The notes: a model not told the origin generated them from the sequence alone. Positions 1-9,281 are shown, numbered from the stretch's first letter. The stretch is 64,000 bases of DNA from Stutzerimonas stutzeri (GCF_015291885.1 NZ_CP036186.1:372001-436000); one strand, 5' to 3'. Translations and numbers: made by a program.

Positions 1-2
1 AT

Positions 3-323
3 TACATCGTTTGCTTCTTCCAGCTTATCCGCGCCGCCTATCTGCCGTGGGGTCTGCTGGGTGCGTACCGGCGCAGTGGCTACTGGCTGTGCCTGATCCT
101 GCTGCCGCTGACGCTGATCCCGCTGCACGCTGCCTACCAGATCTGGGAGCAGGGTGGCTACGTGGCAGTCGAGGCCTCGCTGCACACCGAGTGGCTGCAC
201 TTGCTGCTCGGTTGGCTGCAGGATGCCCTCGGTTATCTCGGGCCGCTGCTGGTGCTTGGCGCGCTGGGTGTCGGTATGGCGTTGATGCTGCTGCGTCTGC
301 TACGCGGGCAGGTCGCGCGCTGA
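3..323 (+). CDS. C-terminal part of an unidentified membrane protein
   Basis: An open frame enters from the left edge without a start and ends at TGA 321-323. About 106 residues are visible. They are rich in Leu, Trp, Tyr and Gly, with at least two hydrophobic stretches (the LILLPLTLIPL region and the final LVLGALGVGMALMLL region), so it is an integral membrane protein tail. It ends directly against the stop codon of the opposing gene. I do not recognise the family; the competing frame starting at position 11 reads as Ala/Arg-rich low-complexity sequence and looks like a shadow. Confidence 0.6.
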   Translation, partial: YIVCFFQLIRAAYLPWGLLGAYRRSGYWLCLILLPLTLIPLHAAYQIWEQGGYVAVEASLHTEWLHLLLGWLQDALGYLGPLLVLGALGVGMALMLLRLLRGQVAR

Positions 324-1280
324 TCAGCCGTTGAGCAGCGTCAGCACCAGCGGCAGGCTGGCGGCCGCAAGCAGGGTCTGCAAGGTGATGATGCCGGCCA
401 TCAGATGACTGTCGCCGCCGAGCTGGCGGGTGAGCACGTAGGCAGTGGGGGCGGTGGGCAGGGCGAAGAACAGCACCAGGATAGTCGTCTCCATCGCCGG
501 CAAGCCCAGCACCAGCGCTACGCCGTAGGCCAGCAGCGGTACGACCAGCAGGCGCGCCGCGCTGTTCCAGCCCAGGGCCGGGATTTCTCCGCCCAGCTCT
601 CGCGGTTTGAGTGCTGCGCCGACACAGAGCAGGCCCAGCGGCAGGCTGGCGGCGGCCAGCAGGCTCAGCAGGCGGTCGGTGCCGCCAGGCAGGCCCAGGC
701 CCGACAGATTGACCAGCGCGCCGGCGACACAAGCCAGAATCAGCGGATTCTTGATGATGGGCAGCAGCAGGCCGCGCACGCTGACGCCGCGCTCGGCGGT
801 CAGCGCCCACACAGACATCACGTTCACCGTCGGCACCATCAGCGCCAGCATCAGCGCGGCCAGCGCCAGACCTTCCTTGCCGAACAAGCTACCGACGGCT
901 GCCAGGCCCAGATAGGTATTGAAACGCAGGACGCCCTGGGTGATGGCGCCGAAACGGCCGGCAGACCAGCCGCGCAGCCGCTTCATTATCAGCAAGGCAG
1001 CCCAGGCAGCTCCCAAAGCGAGCATCACTGCAGCGGCCAAGCGGGGTAGCGCAGGGTTATCCAGCGGTGCTGTGGCCAGGCTGCTGAACAGCAGGGCGGG
1101 GAAGAGGATGAAGTAGTTAATGCGCTCGGCACCGGGCCAGAACTCGGCACTGGGAAAGGCACGCAAACGCAGGAAATAACCGGCGACGATAAGGGCGAAC
1201 AGGGGCCAGAGGGCAAGCAGCAGGGCGGTCACGGATACATCCAACAGTGCATGTTCAGCGATATTCGATGCTGGAAACAT
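324..1280 (-). CDS. AEC (auxin efflux carrier) family transporter
   Basis: About 318 residues with ten evenly spaced hydrophobic helices, close to the usual length of AEC/malonate-transporter-like permeases. The first helix (ALWPLFALIVAGYFLR) and the late LFFALPTAPTAYVLTRQ segment are typical of the family, which moves organic acids or amino acids across the inner membrane; the substrate cannot be told from sequence. I chose ATG at 1280; a TTG at 1289 would add three residues, and an internal start closer to the first helix is possible. It converges with the partial gene at the left edge with no gap. Confidence 0.85.
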   Translation of the reverse strand: MFPASNIAEHALLDVSVTALLLALWPLFALIVAGYFLRLRAFPSAEFWPGAERINYFILFPALLFSSLATAPLDNPALPRLAAAVMLALGAAWAALLIMKRLRGWSAGRFGAITQGVLRFNTYLGLAAVGSLFGKEGLALAALMLALMVPTVNVMSVWALTAERGVSVRGLLLPIIKNPLILACVAGALVNLSGLGLPGGTDRLLSLLAAASLPLGLLCVGAALKPRELGGEIPALGWNSAARLLVVPLLAYGVALVLGLPAMETTILVLFFALPTAPTAYVLTRQLGGDSHLMAGIITLQTLLAAASLPLVLTLLNG

Positions 1281-1398
1281 CGAGTGCAAGTCCTGTATTC
1301 GGCCGGGGCAATGTAGCCGATGCGTACGTCGGTCGGACTATCCTCAATCCGATAGTGGCTCGGTAATATCATCTGGCTGCCGATACTGCGAGCCTCCA

Positions 1399-2613
1399 AT
1401 GCGACACATGACTGAACTTCCCTCTGCTGAGGACTTCTGCGATACGCCCTATGGTCGTCAACTGCACGGAGGATTTCGTCTGCTGCGCTTCGCGCCGGAG
1501 CTGGAGCGGGAGTTTCGCCACTATCTGGATCGACATGCGCGCACCTCACAACGCCTTGCGGCGCTGCTGCTGATTTTCGCTGTTTCGGGCTACCTGTATT
1601 GCGAGCATCGTTTTTTCAATCTCGATGATACCGGCTGGCTGGGAACGCTAACGGCACTGCGCATCCTGCAGATACTCCCCGGCATCGTCGTGCTGGTGCT
1701 GACCTTCTACAGCCGTAGGTTTCGCGCGCAGGCCAACCGAATTTTTCCGGTATTGCTGGTGATGGTGGGCGTCGTTGCGGCGATGATCGACATTCGTTTC
1801 GAAGCGCTCGCTACACCGCTGAATTTCCGTTACGGCGCCGGCCTGCTGATCGTCGCTTCGTTCTTTTTTCTCGGCGTGACCTTCTGGTGGGCGCTGATTT
1901 GCGCGCTGCTGATCGTGCTGGCGGACGTGTTCATGGCCAGCCTGATCCTGACGGCCGAGCAGATGCCAGAGCACTGGGTTGCCGTCAGCTACTACCTGCT
2001 GTTGCTGATCATCGGCGCAATCAGCCGCTACGTGCATGAGTATTCGCAGCGCGATCAATTTCTTACCCGCCAGTTGCTGGGCTGGGTCGCCGAGCACGAT
2101 GCGCTCAGCGGTCTGGCCAACCGGCGCAGCCATGATCGCGCGCTACCCCAGCGGATCGCCCAGGCCCGGCGGGACCGGCGGCCGTTGAGCTTGCTGCTGC
2201 TCGACCTGGATGACTTCAAAGCCTACAACGATACCTTCGGGCATCCGGCTGGCGATGCGCTGATCCGCGCCTTCGGCGAGTTGCTTGCCGGCTTCGCGCG
2301 GCGACCGCTGGATGAGGCAGCGCGAGTCGGCGGTGAGGAGTTTGCACTGCTGCTGTACAACTGCGACAACGCCGCCGCACAGCGCATCGCGCGTCAGGTG
2401 ATTACCGCGCTGGCCGCGCTGGATATCAGGCACCCGCATGATCCGGCGGCGCGGGTTGGGGTCAGCATTGGCATCGCCACGTTGCAGGACGGCCAGCAGG
2501 CCGAACAGCTCTATCACTGTGCTGACACTGCGCTGTATCAGGCCAAGACCAGCGGCAAGAATCGCTTTGCCGTTGCTGTCGGGCAGGTGCGGCCTGAGCT
2601 AGAGCTGCGCTAG
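1399..2613 (+). CDS. Membrane-bound diguanylate cyclase (GGDEF domain)
   Basis: 404 residues. Residues about 50-210 form about six transmembrane helices, followed by a cytoplasmic GGDEF domain beginning at HDALSGLANRR (233-243). The active-site motif is GGEEF at 311-315, and the product-inhibition site RPLD (302-305) sits five residues upstream, so the protein should make c-di-GMP from GTP and be feedback inhibited. There is no PAS or EAL domain; the membrane part resembles a 5-6 helix sensor of unknown ligand. It stands alone, transcribed away from the AEC gene. An ATG three codons downstream is an alternative start. Confidence 0.9.
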   Translation: MRHMTELPSAEDFCDTPYGRQLHGGFRLLRFAPELEREFRHYLDRHARTSQRLAALLLIFAVSGYLYCEHRFFNLDDTGWLGTLTALRILQILPGIVVLVLTFYSRRFRAQANRIFPVLLVMVGVVAAMIDIRFEALATPLNFRYGAGLLIVASFFFLGVTFWWALICALLIVLADVFMASLILTAEQMPEHWVAVSYYLLLLIIGAISRYVHEYSQRDQFLTRQLLGWVAEHDALSGLANRRSHDRALPQRIAQARRDRRPLSLLLLDLDDFKAYNDTFGHPAGDALIRAFGELLAGFARRPLDEAARVGGEEFALLLYNCDNAAAQRIARQVITALAALDIRHPHDPAARVGVSIGIATLQDGQQAEQLYHCADTALYQAKTSGKNRFAVAVGQVRPELELR

Positions 2614-2623
2614 GCGAGCGGTT

Positions 2624-3025
2624 TCAGCGGCGCGGTGGGACCGTACGCGTACGGCCGCTGCCGTCGATGGCGACGAAGACGAAGACCGCCTCAGTCACCT
2701 TGCGCCATTCGCTGGACAGCGGGTCGTCGCTCCAGACTTCCACCAGCATGCGGATCGAGCTGCGCCCGACCTCCAGCGTCTGGGTATAGAACGACAGCTG
2801 CGCGCCAACGGCGACCGGGACCATGAATGCCATGCGATCGATGGAAACCGTGGCGACGCGGCCAGCGGCCACGCGGCTGGCCATTGCGGTGCCGGCCAGA
2901 TCCATCTGCGACACTAGCCAACCGCCGTAGATATCGCCGAAACCATTGGTCTCGCGCGGCAGCGCAGTGAGCTGCAGGGCCAGGTCGCCCTGCGGGATCG
3001 GATCTTCCTGTTCGTATTCTTTCAT
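2624..3025 (-). CDS. Acyl-CoA thioesterase, YciA-like hotdog fold
   Basis: 133 residues, the normal size for the YciA/acyl-CoA hydrolase family. The segment TNGFGDIYGGWLVSQMDLAG (residues about 26-45) carries the conserved Asn, Gly and catalytic Asp of the hotdog helix, and the MAFMVPVAVG and RSSIRMLVEV strands follow. It should hydrolyse acyl-CoA esters in the cytoplasm. It converges with the diguanylate cyclase (10-base gap) and runs divergently from pstS. A small hairpin (3067-3084, stem GCCCGC/GCGGGC) lies in its 5' leader, and a TATACT -10 candidate is at 3095-3100 on the minus strand. Confidence 0.88.
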   Translation of the reverse strand: MKEYEQEDPIPQGDLALQLTALPRETNGFGDIYGGWLVSQMDLAGTAMASRVAAGRVATVSIDRMAFMVPVAVGAQLSFYTQTLEVGRSSIRMLVEVWSDDPLSSEWRKVTEAVFVFVAIDGSGRTRTVPPRR

Positions 3026-3157
3026 TCGGTCGGACTCGCGGCTCGATTGTTGTTCTGGCGCGAAATGCCCGCGCTAGTGCGGGCGACGGCGCCGAGTATA
3101 GCGGCTGTGCAAGCCTGCAGCGACCGCGACAGGTCAATGGATGGGCTCGTAATCAGA

Positions 3158-3186
3158 TTGTCACACTTGCTTCATAGAGTGTTCAC
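3158..3186 (+). promoter_or_regulatory. Pho box upstream of pstS
   Basis: Three heptamers resembling CTGTCAT start exactly 11 bases apart: TTGTCAC (3158-3164), GCTTCAT (3169-3175) and TGTTCAC (3180-3186). This is the arrangement expected for tandem PhoB dimers. A GATACT hexamer at 3197-3202 lies ten bases downstream and can serve as -10, with the Pho box replacing the -35. The motif is read directly; PhoB control of pstS is established in Pseudomonas. Confidence 0.75.
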
Positions 3187-3249
3187 ACGGCCTGCAGATA
3201 CTGGCCCCCGTTCCAACACACTCGAGCACACCCCTGCTAGGAGCAAGGT

Positions 3250-4215
3250 ATGAAACTGAATCGTTTGATGGCGGCCCTGACCTTTGTAGCCGCTGGCGTG
3301 GGCGCCGCAAGCGCGGTCGCAGCTGTAGACCCGGCCCTGCCGAGCTACCAGAAGACCTCCGGCGTTTCCGGAAACCTGTCCAGCGTCGGTTCCGACTCCC
3401 TGGCCAACCTGATGACGCTGTGGGCCGAAGAGTTCAAGCGCAGCTACCCGAACGTCAACATTCAGATCCAGGCTGCCGGTTCCTCCACTGCGCCGCCCGC
3501 TCTGACCGAAGGCACCTCCAACATGGGCCCGATGAGCCGCCCAATGAAGGACAACGAGATTCAAGCCTTCGAAGAGAAGTACGGCTACAAGCCGACGGCC
3601 GTCCCGGTAGCCATCGACGCCCTGGCGGTGTTCGTGCACAAGGACAACCCGATCAAATCGCTGGATATCGAGCAGGTAGACGCGATCTTCTCCAGCACCC
3701 GCCTGTGCGGTGGCGAGAAGGACATTAAGACCTGGGGTGATCTGGGCCTGACCGGCGAGTGGGCGAGCAAGCCGATCCAGCTGTTCGGCCGCAACTCGGT
3801 ATCCGGTACCTACGGCTACTTCAAGGAAGAAGCCCTGTGTAAAGGCGACTTCAAGTCCAACGTCAACGAGCAGCCGGGTTCGGCCTCGGTGGTGCAGTCG
3901 ATCTCCAGCACCCTGAACGCCATCGGTTACTCGGGCATCGGCTACAAGACCTCCAGCGTGCGCGCCGTACCGCTGTCCAAGGGCGGCGAAGCCTTCGAGG
4001 CGAGCGAAGAGAACGCCCTGGCCGGGAAATTCCCGCTGGCTCGCTTCTTCTACGTCTACGTCAACAAGGCGCCGAACAAGCCGCTGAGCCCGATCGACGC
4101 CGAGTTCCTCAAGCTGGTGCTTTCCAAGCAGGGCCAGGACGTCGTGGTCAAGGACGGCTACATCCCGCTGCCGAAGAAGGTGGTCGACAAGACCATGCAG
4201 GAGCTGGGTCTGTAA
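3250..4215 (+). CDS. pstS: Phosphate ABC transporter periplasmic binding protein PstS
   Basis: 321 residues with a signal peptide ending near AVAAVDP (residue about 25). The phosphate-contact segments are visible: [10 protein letters not shown] near the N-terminus, [20 protein letters not shown] (residues about 76-95), and [15 protein letters not shown] in the middle. It captures inorganic phosphate and delivers it to PstCA. AGGAG lies seven bases before the ATG. It is the first gene of a pstSCAB-phoU cluster, preceded by a Pho box. The long version without the ALTEG-type truncations fits the Pseudomonas PstS family. Confidence 0.95.
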   Translation: MKLNRLMAALTFVAAGVGAASAVAAVDPALPSYQKTSGVSGNLSSVGSDSLANLMTLWAEEFKRSYPNVNIQIQAAGSSTAPPALTEGTSNMGPMSRPMKDNEIQAFEEKYGYKPTAVPVAIDALAVFVHKDNPIKSLDIEQVDAIFSSTRLCGGEKDIKTWGDLGLTGEWASKPIQLFGRNSVSGTYGYFKEEALCKGDFKSNVNEQPGSASVVQSISSTLNAIGYSGIGYKTSSVRAVPLSKGGEAFEASEENALAGKFPLARFFYVYVNKAPNKPLSPIDAEFLKLVLSKQGQDVVVKDGYIPLPKKVVDKTMQELGL

Positions 4216-4227
4216 GACCCGCGTAAC

Positions 4228-4291
4228 GGCCGGCGCCCACTGCGCCGGCCTTGCGCAGATGCCCGCCACGCTGAACGCGCTGGCGGGCATC
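4228..4291 (+). terminator. Two tandem hairpins after pstS, probable attenuator
   Basis: A perfect 9-bp stem GGCCGGCGC/GCGCCGGCC (4228-4250, 5-base loop) is followed by an 11-bp stem GATGCCCGCCA/TGGCGGGCATC (4258-4291, 12-base loop). Neither is followed by a T run, so they fit partial termination or 3'-end stabilisation of pstS mRNA better than a strong intrinsic terminator. They separate pstS from the second Pho box before pstC. Confidence 0.6.
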
Positions 4292-4294
4292 GTA

Positions 4295-4334
4295 GCGTCA
4301 CCTGGCTGTAACTTTTCTGTCACACGGCTTTATT
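4295..4334 (+). promoter_or_regulatory. Second Pho box, between pstS and pstC
   Basis: Four heptamers lie in perfect 11-base phase: GCGTCAC (4295), CTGTAAC (4306), CTGTCAC (4317) and CTTTATT (4328), separated by 4-base spacers ctgg, tttt and acgg. The central pair is close to the CTGTCAT consensus. TAGATT at 4334-4339 lies ten bases after the central pair and can be the -10. This predicts a separate PhoB-driven promoter for pstCAB-phoU, independent of pstS. Confidence 0.75.
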
Positions 4335-4376
4335 AGATTAGGCGCCCCGAAGGGCCGCTCGGCCCAGGAGCCTGGC

Positions 4377-6653
4377 ATGAACGACATGGACAACATGACC
4401 GCGAATTCCGATGTGCAACGGCTGGACTTCAACACGCCGGCACTGCAGCGCAAGCGGCGCATACGCGCGCTGAAAGACCACCTGGCGCGCTGGTACGTGT
4501 CCATCGGCGGCCTGGCCGTGCTGGGCGCCATCACCCTGATCTTCTTCTATCTGGCGCAGGTCGTGCTGCCGATGTTCCAGGGCGCCGAGCTGGAGGCCCG
4601 CAAGGCTCAGCAGCCGGCCTGGCTGGCCGATGCCGGCAAGCCGCTGCTGCTGGCCATCGAAGAGCAGAACCAGGTCGCCCTGCGTCTGGGCGAGGACGGC
4701 CAGGCGCGTTTCTTCAGCCTGCGCGACGGTGCGCTGCTGACGAGCAAGCCCCTGCCGCTGCCGGAAGGCAGCCGCATCGTCTCGGTGGGCCAGGACACCC
4801 CCGGCACCCGCCGGCTGGTGCTCGGTCTGGACAATGGCCAGGCCCTGGTGCTGGAGCACAACTACAAGGTCACCTACCCGAACAACCAGAAGACCATCAC
4901 CCCCGAGCTCGCCTATCCCTTCGGCGAGGCGCCGCTTGAGCTCGATCCGGAAGGCCGCCCCATCGAGCGCGCCGCCATCAGCCTGAACGGCAAGACCCTG
5001 CTGGTCGCCGGCGCCACCGGCAGCGCGCTGCATGCCCAGCGCATCGCCAGCAGCGAGAACCTGCTGACCGGCGAGGTGACCCTCGAGCAGGAGCGCCTGA
5101 ACCTGCCGCAGCTGGCCGAGCCGATCCGTCAGCTGCTGATCGACCCGCGGCACATGTGGCTTTACGCGATCAGCGGCAAGGCCAGCGCGGAAGTCTTCGA
5201 CCTGCGCCGCAAGCAGCTCAACGGTCGTTACAAGCTGGTCGGCGACGGCAGCGAGATCACCAGCGTCAGCCCGCTGCTGGGCGGCATCTCGCTGATGGTG
5301 GGCGACTCCAGGGGCAGCATCGGCCAGTGGTTCATGGTGCGTGCGGCCGATGGCCAGGCCGAACTGAAGAACGTGCGCAACTTCAAGCTGGGCAGCAGCC
5401 CGGTCCGCCAGATCCTCCCGGAGGAGCGCCGCAAGGGCTTCCTCGCCCTGGACGACAGCGGCAGTGTCGGCATCTTCCACAGCACCGCACACCGCACGCT
5501 GGTCAAGGAACAGGTCGCCGAAGGCGCCGCTCTGGCTGCCATGTCGCCTCGCGCCAGCCGACTACTGATCGAATCTAACCAGGGCCTGCAGCGTTTCGTG
5601 ATCGACAACCCGCACCCGGAAATCTCCTGGAGTGCACTGTGGGGCAAGGTCTGGTACGAAAGCTATCCGGAGCCCGATTACGTCTGGCAGTCCACGTCGG
5701 CCAACAGTGATTTTGAACCCAAGCTGAGCCTCGCCCCACTGGCCTTCGGTACGCTCAAGGCAGCCTTCTACGCGATGCTGCTGGCGGCACCGCTGGCCAT
5801 CTGCGCGGCGTTCTACACCGCCTACTTCATGGCGCCCAGACTGCGCAGCAAGGTCAAACCGGTCATCGAGCTGATGGAAGCGCTGCCGACGGTGATTCTC
5901 GGTTTCTTCGCCGGCCTGTTCCTGGCGCCATTCCTGGAAAACCATCTGCCGGGCATCTTCGCCCTGCTGCTCTTGATGCCGGTGGGGATTCTGTTCGCCG
6001 CCTGGACCTGGAGCCGCTTGCCGCAAGGTGTGCGCCTGGCCGTCCCGGATGGCTGGGAGGCGGTGCTGCTGATTCCAGTGATTCTGCTGATCGGCTATGG
6101 CTCGCTGGAAATCAGTGGCCATCTGGAGAACTGGTTCTTCGGTGGGGACATGCGCATGTGGCTGTCCAACGACATGGGCATCCCGTTTGACCAGCGCAAC
6201 GCCCTGGTGATCGGTCTGGCGATGGGCTTCGCGGTGATCCCGACCATCTATTCGATCGCCGAGGATGCCGTGTTCAGCGTGCCGCGCAGCCTGACGCTGG
6301 GCTCCCTGGCCCTTGGCGCCACACCCTGGCAGACGCTGACCCGCGTGGTGCTGCTGACCGCCAGCCCGGGCATCTTCTCGGCGCTGATGATCGGCATGGG
6401 CCGCGCGGTGGGCGAGACGATGATCGTGCTGATGGCCACAGGCAACACGCCGATCATGGAAGCCAACATCTTCGAGGGCATGCGCACCCTGGCTGCCAAC
6501 GTCGCCGTGGAAATGCCCGAATCCGAGGTCGGCGGCACCCATTACCGCGTGCTCTTCCTCGCCGCGCTGGTACTGCTGATGTTCACCTTCGTGATGAACA
6601 CCCTCGCCGAGCTGATTCGTCAGCGTCTGCGTGGCAAGTACGCCAGCCTGTAA
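4377..6653 (+). CDS. pstC: Phosphate ABC transporter permease PstC, long form
   Basis: 758 residues, more than twice the length of E. coli PstC. One transmembrane helix (about 41-65) is followed by a roughly 385-residue extracytoplasmic region (about 66-450) with repeated beta-rich segments such as LVLGLDNGQALVL and LMVGDSRGSIGQWF, resembling propeller repeats. The conserved permease follows (about 450-750), with the coupling-helix motif SLTLGSLALGATPWQTLTRV. It forms the phosphate channel with PstA. GGAG precedes the ATG. Long PstC proteins are usual in pseudomonads; the role of the inserted domain is not known to me. Confidence 0.93.
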   Translation: MNDMDNMTANSDVQRLDFNTPALQRKRRIRALKDHLARWYVSIGGLAVLGAITLIFFYLAQVVLPMFQGAELEARKAQQPAWLADAGKPLLLAIEEQNQVALRLGEDGQARFFSLRDGALLTSKPLPLPEGSRIVSVGQDTPGTRRLVLGLDNGQALVLEHNYKVTYPNNQKTITPELAYPFGEAPLELDPEGRPIERAAISLNGKTLLVAGATGSALHAQRIASSENLLTGEVTLEQERLNLPQLAEPIRQLLIDPRHMWLYAISGKASAEVFDLRRKQLNGRYKLVGDGSEITSVSPLLGGISLMVGDSRGSIGQWFMVRAADGQAELKNVRNFKLGSSPVRQILPEERRKGFLALDDSGSVGIFHSTAHRTLVKEQVAEGAALAAMSPRASRLLIESNQGLQRFVIDNPHPEISWSALWGKVWYESYPEPDYVWQSTSANSDFEPKLSLAPLAFGTLKAAFYAMLLAAPLAICAAFYTAYFMAPRLRSKVKPVIELMEALPTVILGFFAGLFLAPFLENHLPGIFALLLLMPVGILFAAWTWSRLPQGVRLAVPDGWEAVLLIPVILLIGYGSLEISGHLENWFFGGDMRMWLSNDMGIPFDQRNALVIGLAMGFAVIPTIYSIAEDAVFSVPRSLTLGSLALGATPWQTLTRVVLLTASPGIFSALMIGMGRAVGETMIVLMATGNTPIMEANIFEGMRTLAANVAVEMPESEVGGTHYRVLFLAALVLLMFTFVMNTLAELIRQRLRGKYASL

Positions 6654-6680
6654 ACCAGATTTCGGAAAAGGTATCGATCC

Positions 6681-8351
6681 GTGAAAAAGGATTCGCTGAA
6701 CACCTGGGTCAAGAGCGGCACACCCTGGATCTGGATGAACGCCGGCGCGGTGTCCATCGCAGTGATCATGACCCTGGGTCTGCTGGCGATCATCGCCGTG
6801 CGTGGTCTGGCGCATTTCTGGCCGGCCGACGTGATCGTCGCCGACTACAGCATGCCCGGCGCCGAGATGCGCGTGCTGGCCGGCGAGGTCGTGCAGGCCG
6901 AGGAAGTACCCCGTGCACGTCTGGCCGCCAGTGGGCTGCCGGTCAACGTCGAGGGCGGTGAGTTCATGACCCGCGAGCTGCTCAAGGTGGGCAACCGCGA
7001 TGTCTATGGCGCCGACTTCTCCTGGGTGGTGGGCGAGTGGCTGAGCAATCAGCGTACGCCGGCCGACCTGATGGTGCTGGAGCGCCGCGAGTGGGGCAAT
7101 TTCTACGGCTATCTGCTCAATGTAAAAGAAGCCGGTCAGCTGGTTGCCGAGGGCGACGGCGCCTGGGCCGAACTGCAGCGCCGTATCGATCGTGTAGACG
7201 ACCTGCATGGGGAAATTGCGCGCATCGAGAAGGTCGAAATCGGCCGTATCAACCATGGCATGGAGCGCCTGCGTCTGAAGGCGCGTCAGTTGGAGCTGCA
7301 CGATAAGCTGGACGCCGCTGCTCAGGCCGATCTGGATGCAGAGCGCGCCCATTGGGATGCCGAGTATCGGGTACTGGAAGAGAAGCTGGTCGCCCTGCAG
7401 CAGGCGTTCAATCGCGACAGCATCACCGTGCGCACCGCCGATGGCCGCGAGCAGGAGATCACCCTCGGCAAGGTGGTGCGGGCGTTCCAGCCCAATGCCA
7501 TGTCGACGCCGCAGAAGCTGATGTTCTACTTCGCCAAGCTGTGGGAGTTCGTCAGCGACGAGCCGCGCGAGGCGAACACCGAGGGCGGCGTGTTCCCGGC
7601 GATCTTCGGTACCGTGCTGATGACCCTGATCATGGCGGTGATCGTCACCCCGTTCGGCGTCATCGCCGCGGTCTACCTGCGTGAATACGCCAAGCAGGGC
7701 CTGCTCACCCGGATCATCCGCATCGCTGTGAACAACCTGGCCGGGGTGCCGTCGATCGTCTACGGCGTGTTCGGCCTGGGCTTCTTCGTCTACGTCCTGG
7801 GCGGCTCGCTGGACCGGCTGTTCTACCCTGAAGCCGCACCGGCACCGGTGTTCGGCACGCCGGGCCTGATGTGGGCTTCGCTGACTCTGGCAATCCTCAC
7901 CTTGCCGGTGGTGATCGTTGCCACCGAGGAAGGCCTGGCGCGCATCCCGCGGATGATCCGCGAAGGCTCGCTGGCCCTTGGTGCGACCAAGTCGGAGACG
8001 CTGTGGAAGGTGGTTTTGCCAATGGCCAGCCCGGCAATGATGACCGGCCTGATCCTTGCCGTGGCCCGCGCCGCCGGTGAAGTGGCGCCGCTGATGCTGG
8101 TCGGTGTGGTCAAGCTGGCACCGAACCTGCCGCTCAATGGCAATTACCCCTACCTGCATCTGGACCAGAAGATCATGCACCTGGGCTTCCACATCTACGA
8201 CGTCGGCTTCCAGAGCCCCAACGTCGAGGCGGCACGACCGCTGGTGTATGCGACTGCGCTGCTGCTGGTGCTGGTGATCGCCGCGCTCAACTTCACAGCG
8301 ATCTACATCCGCAACCACCTGCGCGAGAAGTACAAGGCGCTGGATCATTAA
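6681..8351 (+). CDS. pstA: Phosphate ABC transporter permease PstA, long form
   Basis: 556 residues starting at GTG. One transmembrane helix (about 21-44) is followed by an extra region of about 250 residues, which includes a charged, helical, coiled-coil-like stretch (residues about 155-260, rich in Glu, Arg, Leu). The permease core starts near residue 300 (GTVLMTLIMAVIVTPFGVIA) and carries the coupling motif EGSLALGATKSETLWKVVLP. It pairs with PstC; both proteins carry lineage-specific insertions after the first helix, suggesting the two extra domains meet outside the membrane (inference). It begins 27 bases after pstC. Confidence 0.93.
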   Translation: MKKDSLNTWVKSGTPWIWMNAGAVSIAVIMTLGLLAIIAVRGLAHFWPADVIVADYSMPGAEMRVLAGEVVQAEEVPRARLAASGLPVNVEGGEFMTRELLKVGNRDVYGADFSWVVGEWLSNQRTPADLMVLERREWGNFYGYLLNVKEAGQLVAEGDGAWAELQRRIDRVDDLHGEIARIEKVEIGRINHGMERLRLKARQLELHDKLDAAAQADLDAERAHWDAEYRVLEEKLVALQQAFNRDSITVRTADGREQEITLGKVVRAFQPNAMSTPQKLMFYFAKLWEFVSDEPREANTEGGVFPAIFGTVLMTLIMAVIVTPFGVIAAVYLREYAKQGLLTRIIRIAVNNLAGVPSIVYGVFGLGFFVYVLGGSLDRLFYPEAAPAPVFGTPGLMWASLTLAILTLPVVIVATEEGLARIPRMIREGSLALGATKSETLWKVVLPMASPAMMTGLILAVARAAGEVAPLMLVGVVKLAPNLPLNGNYPYLHLDQKIMHLGFHIYDVGFQSPNVEAARPLVYATALLLVLVIAALNFTAIYIRNHLREKYKALDH

Positions 8352-8405
8352 TTGAAGCGGCAAGCTCAAGCCACCGGCCTCGGGAGAAACGAGGCGCTGA
8401 CTTGG

Positions 8406-8438
8406 GCTTGCAGCCTGTAGCTTGCAGCTGGCAGCTGC
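8406..8438 (+). repeat. Short GCTTGCAG repeats between pstA and pstB
   Basis: GCTTGCAG occurs at 8406-8413 and again at 8420-8427, followed by a near-palindrome GCAGCTGGCAGCTGC (8424-8438). A related inverted fragment GCAAGCTCAAGCC lies just after the pstA stop. This looks like a degraded extragenic repetitive element within the operon; no gene is in the 102-base gap. Confidence 0.4.
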
Positions 8439-8453
8439 GAACGGAGCGAGCAC

Positions 8454-9281
8454 ATGCAAACCAACACGCATTCCATCGACATCTCGGCCCTCGGCCGCGA
8501 CAAGCGCAGCCTGAACCTGGCCAACGAGCAGGTCGCCATCGAAGTGCCCGATCTGAGCCTGTACTACGGCCAGAAGCAGGCGCTGTTTAACGTCGCGATG
8601 AACATCCCCAAGCAGCGCGTGACTGCCTTCATCGGCCCGTCCGGCTGTGGTAAGTCGACCCTGCTGCGTTGCTTCAACCGCATGAACGACCTGGTCGACG
8701 GCTGCCGCATCGAGGGTGCGATCAACCTCGACGGCACCAACATCTACCGCAAGGGCGAAGACGTGGCCGACTTGCGTCGCCGCGTCGGCATGGTGTTCCA
8801 GAAACCCAACCCGTTCCCCAAGAGCATCTACGAGAACGTCGTCTACGGCCTGCGCATCCAGGGCATCAAGCAGAAGCGCGTGCTCGACGAGACCGTCGAA
8901 TGGGCGCTCAAGGGCGCTGCGCTGTGGGACGAGGTGAAGGACCGTCTGCACGAATCGGCCCTCGGCCTCTCCGGCGGTCAGCAGCAGCGTCTGGTGATCG
9001 CGCGCACCATCGCCGTGCAGCCGGAAGTACTGCTGCTCGACGAACCGAGCTCGGCCCTCGACCCGATCTCTTCGCTGAAGGTCGAGGAGCTGATCTACGA
9101 GCTTAAGTCCAAGTACACCATCGTCATCGTCACCCACAACATGCAGCAGGCCGCTCGGGTGTCCGACTACACCGCGTTCATGTACATGGGCAAACTGATC
9201 GAGTACGGCGACACCGATACGCTGTTCACCAACCCGGCCAAGAAGCAGACGGAAGACTACATCACGGGCCGCTACGGCTAG
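8454..9281 (+). CDS. pstB: Phosphate ABC transporter ATPase PstB
   Basis: 275 residues. Walker A is GPSGCGKST at about residue 61, the Q-loop [12 protein letters not shown] is typical of PstB, the signature is LSGGQQQR at about residue 172, Walker B is [13 protein letters not shown], and the switch His is in [13 protein letters not shown]. It powers phosphate import through PstCA on the cytoplasmic face. GGAG lies a few bases before the ATG. Some annotators start at an internal codon because the first 25 residues are poorly conserved, but the ribosome site supports this start. Confidence 0.95.
   Translation: MQTNTHSIDISALGRDKRSLNLANEQVAIEVPDLSLYYGQKQALFNVAMNIPKQRVTAFIGPSGCGKSTLLRCFNRMNDLVDGCRIEGAINLDGTNIYRKGEDVADLRRRVGMVFQKPNPFPKSIYENVVYGLRIQGIKQKRVLDETVEWALKGAALWDEVKDRLHESALGLSGGQQQRLVIARTIAVQPEVLLLDEPSSALDPISSLKVEELIYELKSKYTIVIVTHNMQQAARVSDYTAFMYMGKLIEYGDTDTLFTNPAKKQTEDYITGRYG

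Noticed and set aside
3095..3123. Full sigma-70 promoter for the thioesterase gene
   Set aside because: TATACT is a good -10 on the minus strand but no -35 of more than two or three matches lies at 16-18 bases, so only the -10 is mentioned.
3172..4323. A 383-codon minus-strand open frame opposite pstS
   Set aside because: It has no recognisable motif and lies wholly antisense to pstS; it is a GC-skew shadow.
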